Below are positions 1 to 5,529 of a DNA stretch of 13,171 nt, piece after piece. The translations under genes and the position numbers were made by a program. Source of the stretch: Alistipes sp. (GTDB lineage: Bacteria > Bacteroidota > Bacteroidia > Bacteroidales > Rikenellaceae); assembly GCA_019422485.1 (NCBI GenBank), contig JAHZDG010000052.1, forward strand, positions 1-13,171, in the 5' to 3' direction. The notes under the pieces are model-generated. The model worked only from the letters and a program-made list of their open reading frames with translations. It searched no databases and had not been told where the DNA came from. How positions within the stretch are numbered: position 1 is the first letter of the stretch; the number at the start of each line of letters is the position of its first letter.

Positions 1-263
1 AAGGTAGCGGTCTGATCGGCGGCCACAGCCGATACCGAAGCGGTACACCAATCGGCAGCTGCATTTTCAACGACCACCGACACATCCCCGGTAATACCCG
101 AGAGAGTCACCTCTTTCGTTACGTCTTCCGTACTGTTCGGACTGCTGGCCAGCGTCAGTTCACTGGACGAAAGTTTGAGTTGACCCGGAGTAGGTTCATC
201 ATTTTTGCTACATGAGGCCAGTATGCCCGCTGACAGCAGCAACAAAAGGAAAAGTTTTTTCAT
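1..263 (-). CDS. Surface lipoprotein with BACON-like N-terminus, under B12 riboswitch (5' part only)
   Basis: The gene starts at the ATG whose complement is CAT 261-263 and runs leftward out of the window, giving 87 codons. The start is M-K-K, a run of leucines, then a lipobox L-A-S-C with the lipidated Cys at residue 18. The following S-K-N-D-E has the lysine-plus-acidic pattern of Bacteroidota lipoprotein export signals, so the protein is probably on the cell surface. Residues 30-87 are Ser/Thr/Val-rich and look like beta-strands. They contain A-D-W-C-T-A-S, which resembles the Trp-containing core of BACON domains, often found at the N-terminus of Bacteroidota surface proteins. The transcript carries a cobalamin riboswitch in its leader, so expression should fall when B12 is plentiful. 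A role in cobalamin binding or uptake is inferred from that alone. The catalytic or binding part of the protein lies outside the window, so the true function cannot be read. Confidence 0.85.
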   Translation of the reverse strand, partial: MKKLFLLLLLSAGILASCSKNDEPTPGQLKLSSSELTLASSPNSTEDVTKEVTLSGITGDVSVVVENAAADWCTASVSAVAADQTAT

Positions 264-335
264 TTCCACTCAATGAAATTTAAGAAATTAATAAAACGAT
301 AAAAAGCGGAAACGAGGATACGACCCCCTGAAACA

Positions 336-349
336 GACCTGACCAGGTC
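336..349 (-). promoter_or_regulatory. Small dyad between riboswitch and lipoprotein start; possible expression platform
   Basis: GACCT-GACC-AGGTC is a perfect 5-bp inverted repeat lying about 70 bases downstream (in transcript sense) of the cobalamin riboswitch and 73 bases before the lipoprotein start. Its AGGT arm could also pair with the ACCT of the B12 box, which would allow mutually exclusive folds. No U-run follows it, so it is not a classical terminator. This is a weak proposal based only on complementarity. Confidence 0.25.
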
Positions 350-417
350 CCTCATCGAAGACGGATTCCAATTCTGCTTTTTACCCGAAACAAAAATTGA
401 AACAGAAATAAATAAAT

Positions 418-600
418 CGGCAGGTTTTCTGGCTCACCTCTCGCCTGACGGTCTTCCCATCTCTCGACAGTGACACTCCACTTGTCAGACGACCAAAAAC
501 GAGGTCTACAGCTGCGGGAACAGCTCCGGACTGAAAGTCTCACGACTTCGCACCGGATTCCCTATTAAGACTATCCGCACTCAGCGGCATCGTCGCCTTT
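418..600 (-). promoter_or_regulatory. Cobalamin (B12) riboswitch
   Basis: Read on the minus strand, the conserved blocks of the cobalamin riboswitch appear in the right order. They are GGGAATCCGGTGCGAA (547-562), CCCGCAGCTGTAG (506-518), GTCACTG (468-474) followed by a GGGAAG block, and the B12 box GCCAGAAAACCTGCCG (418-433). The element binds adenosylcobalamin or a related cobamide and normally lowers expression of the gene behind it. Here that gene is the lipoprotein whose start lies about 155 bases downstream. Outer limits are approximate. An apparent 63-codon reading frame over the same bases is a by-product of the RNA. Confidence 0.93.
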
Positions 601-614
601 ATTTAAAATCACCG

Positions 615-645
615 CAAAAATAGAGAGTTTTTTAGTTTTCCCAAA
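615..645 (-). promoter_or_regulatory. Bacteroidota-type promoter for the riboswitch-lipoprotein transcript
   Basis: On the minus strand, TTTG (complement 642-645) is followed by exactly 19 bases and then TATTTTTG (complement 615-622). This matches the Bacteroidota primary-sigma consensus TTTG-N19-TAnnTTTG. Transcription should begin near 608, a few bases before the riboswitch. Confidence 0.75.
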
Positions 646-654
646 ATCCCGTTA

Positions 655-662
655 TATTTTTG
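655..662 (+). promoter_or_regulatory. Candidate -7 box for the phosphoglycerate mutase-like gene
   Basis: TATTTTTG fits the TAnnTTTG -7 consensus and lies 68 bases before the ATG at 731. The -33 element is poor: TTTA lies at 631-634, 20 bases upstream. The element sits back-to-back with the leftward promoter at 615-645, so two polymerases would compete for the same stretch. Confidence 0.5.
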
Positions 663-730
663 CATGGGTCAACCGGTCCTTACCGAAAAGGATGGACCTC
701 TGACCTGCCCTTATTCGGAGTATCTGACCT

Positions 731-1942
731 ATGAAACGCATTTTGATCGTAGCAGACGGCATGGCCGATGAAGCACAACCCTCCCTCAACGGCCTCACTC
801 CCCTGCAATACGCCCATACGCCCGCCATGGATGCCTTGGCCCGACAGGGGGTCAACGGCCGTTTGTGCACGATTCCCTCCGGATATGCTCCCGGAAGCGA
901 AGTGGCGATGCTGACCTTATTAGGTTATGATCCGGATCGGGTTTTCGAAGGACGGGCCGTGCTGGAAGCGGCCGGGACCGGCGTCCCGCTGCAGTCCGAC
1001 GATCTGGCCCTGCGCTGCAACCTGATCACCCTCGACGATCAGCGGCGACTGGTCAGTCACAGCGCCGGAGAAATCGATCCGGAAGAAGGCCGTCAACTAA
1101 TCTGCTTTCTGGAAGAAAAATTGGGCCGGGAGGGTATGCATTTCTTTCCGGGGCTATCCTATCGGCACACCTTGTTAATGAAAGGAGGTGACAAAATGAT
1201 CCGCTGTACACCTCCGCAAGATATTCGGGGAACGTGCATCGACCCGTATGCCATCGAAGCGCTCCGTCCGGAAGCGGACTCGACCGCCCAGGCCCTCAAC
1301 CAACTGGTCGCTCAAGCCGGGCCGTTGCTCAGCCAACACCCCATCAACCTCCGCAGAGAAGCCGCCGGTCGCTATCCGGCTAACGCCATCTGGTTCTGGT
1401 CTCCCGGACACAAGCCCGCCATGGAAGCACTGTCACAACGTTATAGGTTTACACGAGGCGCCGTCGTAGCCGGCGTACCGTTGGTTAAAGGCATCGGAGC
1501 CTGCGCCGGACTGGACATCATCGAGGTCCCGGGAGCTACCGGATACCGTGACACCAATTATGCCGGGAAAGCTGCTGCTGCCATCACGGCTCTCCGGGAT
1601 TACGATTTCATTTTGCTGCACGTCGAAGCACCCGACGAATGCAGCCACGAGGGAGATCTGAAAGGCAAAATCGATGCCATCGAATGCATCGACCGTCTGA
1701 TCATCACCCCTATCGCCCAAGCCCTAGAGACCTTGCCCAACCCCTTCCGACTGGCCCTGCTTCCCGACCATCCGTCATTATGTCGCACCCGATCCCACTC
1801 CAGCGACCCTGTTCCATTCCTGTTATGCGGCAGCCAGCTACCAGCCGATGCGATCACACAATTCGATGAGTCAAACGCCGCTCTGGGGCAAGGAGGCCTG
1901 TTATCCGGCGAACGTTTTTCCCAATTATTTTTCAGCGTATAG
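731..1942 (+). CDS. Cofactor-independent phosphoglycerate mutase family protein (ApgM / proposed homoserine kinase)
   Basis: A 403-residue cytoplasmic protein of the alkaline phosphatase superfamily, close to the usual ApgM length of about 400. The N-terminal strand ends in A-D-G-M-A-D-E, with the metal-binding Asp at residue 9. S56 in A-P-G-S-E-V-A-M-L is in the place of the phosphorylated serine. L-L-H-V-E-A-P-D-E-C-S-H-E-G-D and, near the C-terminus, L-P-D-H-P-S-L-C-R-T-R-S-H-S-S-D-P-V-P-F supply the other metal ligands. ApgM proteins interconvert 2- and 3-phosphoglycerate. A Bacteroidota branch is instead annotated as a proposed homoserine kinase because it sits beside thrA and thrC. That context is absent here, so the substrate stays open. 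The gene stands alone, transcribed away from the B12-regulated lipoprotein. All catalytic motifs look intact. No strong ribosome binding site is seen, which is normal for the phylum. Confidence 0.9.
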   Translation: MKRILIVADGMADEAQPSLNGLTPLQYAHTPAMDALARQGVNGRLCTIPSGYAPGSEVAMLTLLGYDPDRVFEGRAVLEAAGTGVPLQSDDLALRCNLITLDDQRRLVSHSAGEIDPEEGRQLICFLEEKLGREGMHFFPGLSYRHTLLMKGGDKMIRCTPPQDIRGTCIDPYAIEALRPEADSTAQALNQLVAQAGPLLSQHPINLRREAAGRYPANAIWFWSPGHKPAMEALSQRYRFTRGAVVAGVPLVKGIGACAGLDIIEVPGATGYRDTNYAGKAAAAITALRDYDFILLHVEAPDECSHEGDLKGKIDAIECIDRLIITPIAQALETLPNPFRLALLPDHPSLCRTRSHSSDPVPFLLCGSQLPADAITQFDESNAALGQGGLLSGERFSQLFFSV

Positions 1943-2075
1943 TTTCTTTTCGCCGATTCCATCAGAAAAACAGAAATACACGACTGACATCCTGCCGGTT
2001 TTTCAGAGGTCAGATTTCGGTTTTGCTCGGTTTTTGCAAATCCCCCATGCAGAAACATTTAAAACCTTTTTGACC

Positions 2076-2657
2076 ATGAAAAACAACCTCGCTTCAATGC
2101 TCGAAAAATCCAAACAGGCCATCAAACATTGGTGGTTATTGCTGTTGTTGGGCATTGCCCTCTTTGTACTGGGAATTATCGTCTTTATGCACCCGGCCGA
2201 AAGTTATCTGAGTCTGTCGGTGATCTTCGGTGTTGTCATTCTGTGCTCCGGAATTTTTGAAATCATCCTCGCCTCCACCAGCCAACATTACATCACCGGA
2301 CGAGGTTGGATGCTGGCCGGAGGGATCATCGAAACCCTGCTGGGGTTGATCCTTGCCTGCAATGTCGCCCTGTCGGCCCTGACCATGCCGATCTTCTTAG
2401 GCTTTTGGCTGATGTTCCGTGCTTTTGCCACCATCGGATGGGGCGGTGATATGAGTGCCCTGAAAATCCCGGGAGCGGTATGGACTATCCTTAGCGGCGT
2501 ACTATTACTGCTGCTCTCGCTGTGGACCCTGCTGCAACCTCTAGCTTTCGGCACCTCGATGGTCGTTGTATGGGTCGGTATCTCCCTGCTGTTCGCCGGA
2601 CTATCCAGCATTTTATTCTCCCTGCAACTGAAAAATATCCACAAGTATATCGCTTAA
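2076..2657 (+). CDS. HdeD family (DUF308) six-helix membrane protein
   Basis: A 193-residue integral membrane protein with about six hydrophobic helices (roughly residues 19-37, 45-66, 76-94, 98-116, 131-149 and 158-182) and short loops. This is the layout of the HdeD/DUF308 family. In Escherichia coli HdeD is linked to acid resistance at high cell density, but the biochemical role of the family is not settled. The reading frame is open further upstream, to an ATG at 1848 inside the mutase gene. That extension is low-complexity and unlike the family, whereas M-K-N-N-L at 2076 leads straight into the first helix, so 2076 is chosen. It lies 133 bases after the mutase gene with no good -7 box between them, so readthrough is possible. 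A terminator follows 18 bases after the stop. Confidence 0.85.
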   Translation: MKNNLASMLEKSKQAIKHWWLLLLLGIALFVLGIIVFMHPAESYLSLSVIFGVVILCSGIFEIILASTSQHYITGRGWMLAGGIIETLLGLILACNVALSALTMPIFLGFWLMFRAFATIGWGGDMSALKIPGAVWTILSGVLLLLLSLWTLLQPLAFGTSMVVVWVGISLLFAGLSSILFSLQLKNIHKYIA

Positions 2658-2675
2658 CTTCCCCTACCCATGCAA

Positions 2676-2707
2676 ACGCCCCCGGACTGAAGTCCAGGGG
2701 CGTTTTT
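2676..2707 (+). terminator. Intrinsic terminator after the HdeD-family gene
   Basis: A GC-rich hairpin has left arm 2676-2687 and right arm 2692-2703, with one C/A mismatch and a TGAA loop. It is followed by TTTTT (2703-2707). It lies between convergent genes. On the minus strand only three U's follow, so termination of the antiporter transcript there would be weaker. Confidence 0.88.
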
Positions 2708-2778
2708 ATTTCGTTCTTTTTCATTCTGCGGTCAGTACAATTTCGGGAAACGCAGTACGACCATTCTCCCCTGAACCA

Positions 2779-4077
2779 TCAGGAGTACCGCCGAGGATAT
2801 CGCAACAAGATAGCCAACAAGGCAAACACACCCATCATCGGTGGATAGTACAAATAACGAATGATCTCCAACGGAGAAATGGCGGCCAATCCGGCAGCCA
2901 TTAACAGTTGCGCCCCATAAGGAATGATCCCCTGCACAAAACAGGAAAAGGTGTCGAGAATACTGGCTGATTTGCGACGATCAACCCCGAAACGTTCTGC
3001 AATATCCCGGGCAATCGGCCCGACCGTGATCAGGGCAATCGTATTATTCGCCGTACAGAGATTGGCCAGACTGACTAATGCGGCCAGACTCAGCTCGGCA
3101 CCTCGTTTCCCGCGCACATGACGGGTCAGGCGCTCAATGATATAGTCGATTCCTCCATTGAAACGGATCAGTTCCAACATACCCGCGGCCAGCAAAGTGA
3201 TCACGATCAGTTCACCCATACCGATGATTCCCTCTCCCATGGCTCCGAACCAGCCCCAGAAATCGAATCCACCGCTCAACATGCCGACCACACCGGTCAT
3301 CAGCAACCCCAAGGCCAGGACCAACATGACATTCACTCCCGCGATCGCCGTTCCCAGCACTACCAAGTAGGGCAACACCTTCACCCACTGAACGGTCTGA
3401 ACCGGCACCGATTCATGGACCACTCCTCCCGAAAAGATGTAAATCAACAACACGACCACCGCGGCCGGGACCACAATCAGACTGTTGACCCGAAACTTGT
3501 CTTTCATGTCACACTCCTGGGTTTTTGTGGCCGCAATCGTCGTATCGGAAATGAACGACAGATTGTCTCCGAAAAAAGCTCCTCCGACCACAATCGCCAA
3601 CATAAAACCCAACCCGACTTCGGTTTTTTCCGCGATACCGATAGCCACAGGCGCCAACGCCACGATGGTTCCGACCGAAGTCCCAATCGACAGCGAAATA
3701 AAACAGGAAGCAATAAAAATCCCCGCCAGCAACAACCTCTCAGGTAAAATATGGAGAGTCAGGTTCACTGTCGCATCGATCGCCCCCATGGCCTTTGCCG
3801 AAGCGGCAAAAGCTCCGGCCAACACAAAAATCCAAATCATCAACAGGACATTCTTGTGAGAGGCTCCGATCGAAAACCGCGCGATTCGTTCTTCCAGGGA
3901 CAATCCGCGCGTAATGGCTACGGCATAGACGGATGAAACCAGAAAAGCGACCGTAATCGGCACTTTATAAAAATCGTTCACCAGCAACGAAGTCACCAGA
4001 TAGAGGCACAGAAACACCAACAAAGGGCTGAGCGCCCACCATCCGGGTTTTGTTTTAGAAAGCTGGTTTTCGTACAT
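2779..4077 (-). CDS. Na+/H+ antiporter, NhaC family
   Basis: A 432-residue inner-membrane transporter with about 11-12 hydrophobic helices. The diagnostic stretch lies near residues 128-185: S-L-S-I-G-T-S-V-G-T, then V-V-G-G-A-F-F-G-D-N-L-S-F-I-S-D-T-T. In NhaC-type proteins this G-D-N-x-S-x-x-S-D-T-T motif lies in the ion path. The protein is expected to exchange cytoplasmic Na+ for protons. Length and motif order agree with the family. The frame is open back to 4185, but a promoter -7 box lies at 4096-4103. The ATG at 4077 (M-Y-E-N-Q) is the first after it and is used here, leaving a leader of only about a dozen bases. The gene is monocistronic and converges on the HdeD-family gene. Confidence 0.92.
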   Translation of the reverse strand: MYENQLSKTKPGWWALSPLLVFLCLYLVTSLLVNDFYKVPITVAFLVSSVYAVAITRGLSLEERIARFSIGASHKNVLLMIWIFVLAGAFAASAKAMGAIDATVNLTLHILPERLLLAGIFIASCFISLSIGTSVGTIVALAPVAIGIAEKTEVGLGFMLAIVVGGAFFGDNLSFISDTTIAATKTQECDMKDKFRVNSLIVVPAAVVVLLIYIFSGGVVHESVPVQTVQWVKVLPYLVVLGTAIAGVNVMLVLALGLLMTGVVGMLSGGFDFWGWFGAMGEGIIGMGELIVITLLAAGMLELIRFNGGIDYIIERLTRHVRGKRGAELSLAALVSLANLCTANNTIALITVGPIARDIAERFGVDRRKSASILDTFSCFVQGIIPYGAQLLMAAGLAAISPLEIIRYLYYPPMMGVFALLAILLRYPRRYS

Positions 4078-4095
4078 GATCAAAAGAGTTTCAGA

Positions 4096-4127
4096 CAAAG
4101 ATACGACATCACCGCCGATCCACCAAG
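4096..4127 (-). promoter_or_regulatory. Promoter of the NhaC-family gene
   Basis: On the minus strand CTTG (complement 4124-4127) is followed by 20 bases and TATCTTTG (complement 4096-4103). This matches TTTG-N19/20-TAnnTTTG with one change in the -33 box. The predicted start near 4090 is about 12 bases before the ATG at 4077 and rules out the longer reading frame starting at 4185. Confidence 0.65.
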
Positions 4128-4235
4128 CCCCGCCTGCCCTCTTGGTTCCCAAAACAAGCTGTACGGTCCGTCGGTTTGTCGGCAAAAAACGAACCGGGAC
4201 ATTGAAAATGCTTTGTCCAACTCAATAGGGAAAGG

Positions 4236-4823
4236 CTAAGGCATCCAATGCATAACCCCGGTTACGGGATGCTGCGAACGCCACTGACAAAATTGCTCAT
4301 ACGTACGGACACCGTCTTCGAGCACCGCCCGATAATATTCCACTCCGAGGATTTTCTCCATTTCGGGCGTTTCATATTTCAAGCGCAGAATCGCTTCCCG
4401 TGTTTCGGGGGTCAGAACTGCCGAGATCCGTTCGGCCATCCGTTCGAAATAGCCGTCATAGGGAGACCACTTCGGCATGTGGATCATATCGATTTGCCAG
4501 GTCTCTCCCTTCGGATCTTCATACCAGGCATGCCACTCCACACATTGTTCGGAGGTCCCGGTGCCATCAATGTATTCGATTCGTTTCAATCCGGGATCGG
4601 TTGCCAGTTGTGCCATCACCTTAAACCCGACCTCCGGCACAAAAGGATCGGAATAGATATGATAATCGATGTCCCGATGCGTCATCAGCAAGCCTGTAGC
4701 CAACGATCCGATCAGGTGAATTTCGGCTCCGGCGCTCTCCCATGCCTCCACAATTCCCAAACGTTGAATCACCTCCCGGGCCCGCTGTTGATTGACTCGA
4801 GCTAGTTCCAAAAACGTCTCCAT
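4236..4823 (-). CDS. Nucleotidyltransferase-fold protein of unknown substrate
   Basis: A 195-residue soluble protein. Residues 37-57 read L-I-G-S-L-A-T-G-L, then H-R-D-I-D-Y-H-I-Y. This is the GS...DxD signature of the DNA polymerase-beta-like nucleotidyltransferase fold (G39, S40, D51, D53). A third acidic residue, D112 in W-Q-I-D-M-I-H, completes a plausible metal triad. The protein is therefore likely to move a nucleotide onto an unknown acceptor; neither substrate nor pathway can be read. The start is supported by AAGGGACAGG just upstream, one of the better ribosome binding sites in the window. It lies 23 bases behind the exonuclease gene and is probably co-transcribed with it. Antibiotic-modifying or tRNA-related members of the fold are alternatives, but nothing specific points to them. 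Confidence 0.8.
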   Translation of the reverse strand: METFLELARVNQQRAREVIQRLGIVEAWESAGAEIHLIGSLATGLLMTHRDIDYHIYSDPFVPEVGFKVMAQLATDPGLKRIEYIDGTGTSEQCVEWHAWYEDPKGETWQIDMIHMPKWSPYDGYFERMAERISAVLTPETREAILRLKYETPEMEKILGVEYYRAVLEDGVRTYEQFCQWRSQHPVTGVMHWMP

Positions 4824-4846
4824 CTTACCTGTCCCTTACAATTTTC

Positions 4847-5350
4847 TCAAAAGATCCGTAATGCGATCTGCGCACAGCCCTCGGCATCGGCCAGCGCATC
4901 GTGATGGTGGGCGAACTCAATCCCCAGATAACGGCACACCGTCGGCAGACGATGATCGCCGATCTGCGATTTCGGGAAGAGCCGGCGAGCCGCCTGCAAC
5001 GTACACAAAAATTCGTACCCGGGCCACCCCAATCCATAAGCCTCCATTGTTTCACGCAACACCCGTTCATCGAAAGCCTTGTTATGGGCCACCAACGGGA
5101 AACCTTCGAGACGAGGAGCAAGCTCAGCCCAAACCTGCGGGAATACGGGTTGGTCACAAGTATCGTCAAAGCCGATGCCATGAATCTCTTCGGTGAAACG
5201 ACGCACATAATAATTCGGGGTCGGCCGCACCAAACGATGGACACGCTCGACGATCTGTCCCTGACGGACACGCACCAACCCCACCGAACAGATGCTGGTC
5301 GAACGGTAGTTGGCCGTTTCAAAGTCTATGGCTGTAAAATTGTGTAACAT
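4847..5350 (-). CDS. DnaQ-like 3'-5' exonuclease (DEDDh)
   Basis: A 167-residue single-domain exonuclease. All motifs are visible: A-I-D-F-E-T with D9 and E11 (ExoI), H-N-K-A-F-D with D94 (ExoII), and H-D-A-L-A-D with H150 and D155 (ExoIIIepsilon). Such proteins remove nucleotides from DNA or RNA 3' ends with two metal ions. Short stand-alone versions serve in repair or as proofreading-like factors, and the exact substrate is unknown. The frame extends to an ATG at 5401, but the -7 box at 5388-5395 lies inside that extension. M-L-H-N-F-T at 5350 also aligns with how the family begins, so 5350 is the better start. It is the first gene of a two-gene unit with the nucleotidyltransferase-fold gene. 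Confidence 0.88.
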   Translation of the reverse strand: MLHNFTAIDFETANYRSTSICSVGLVRVRQGQIVERVHRLVRPTPNYYVRRFTEEIHGIGFDDTCDQPVFPQVWAELAPRLEGFPLVAHNKAFDERVLRETMEAYGLGWPGYEFLCTLQAARRLFPKSQIGDHRLPTVCRYLGIEFAHHHDALADAEGCAQIALRIF

Positions 5351-5387
5351 GTCGTTCCGATTCGATCGACCGTTGTCGATCCGGGGA

Positions 5388-5395
5388 CAAAAATA
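5388..5395 (-). promoter_or_regulatory. Candidate -7 box for the exonuclease-nucleotidyltransferase unit
   Basis: On the minus strand TATTTTTG matches TAnnTTTG and lies 37 bases before the ATG at 5350. No convincing TTTG is found 19-20 bases further upstream; the only one is 13 bases away. Confidence 0.5.
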
Positions 5396-5440
5396 GCGCA
5401 TTCTTCGCCAAATGGAATCACGTATTCTCTTTTACGCCTC

Positions 5441-5494
5441 TCACCCTACACGCCTGAACCGGACCCCGATGCCGCTCATCCCGCCTTTGGGCAT
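5441..5494 (-). CDS. Possible 17-residue peptide (doubtful)
   Basis: Downstream of the histidine kinase stop, the minus strand holds GAGGAGGAT directly before an ATG, then 17 codons encoding M-P-K-G-G-M-S-G-I-G-V-R-F-R-R-V-G, then TGA. The purine-rich site is stronger than at most genes here, but it sits very close to the ATG. The peptide is basic and has no hydrophobic helix. I do not recognise it. It may be chance, or a leader-like element between the kinase and exonuclease genes. The rest of the 5402-5529 gap shows only the exonuclease promoter box, and no terminator for the kinase transcript. Confidence 0.2.
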   Translation of the reverse strand: MPKGGMSGIGVRFRRVG

Positions 5495-5529
5495 ATCCTC
5501 CTCTGCAATTCCTTTATCCCGGTCTTTTC

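Noticed and set aside
352..543. 63-codon reading frame on the minus strand
   Set aside because: It lies across the cobalamin riboswitch; the conserved blocks there are RNA motifs and the peptide is Arg/Ser-rich with no family character.
1848..2075. Longer start for the HdeD-family protein, overlapping the mutase gene
   Set aside because: The extension does not resemble the family and overlaps the end of an intact gene; the ATG at 2076 leads directly into the first membrane helix.
4078..4185. Longer start for the NhaC-family antiporter
   Set aside because: A good promoter -7 box (4096-4103) lies inside it, so the upstream ATG would not be on the transcript.
4180..4225. Terminator after the nucleotidyltransferase gene
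   Set aside because: Only a short GGACA/TGTCC repeat with a 12-base loop is seen and its downstream T-run is displaced; too weak to call.
5351..5401. Longer start for the exonuclease
   Set aside because: The extension contains a TAnnTTTG box, and the family begins just before the first catalytic motif, as with the ATG at 5350.
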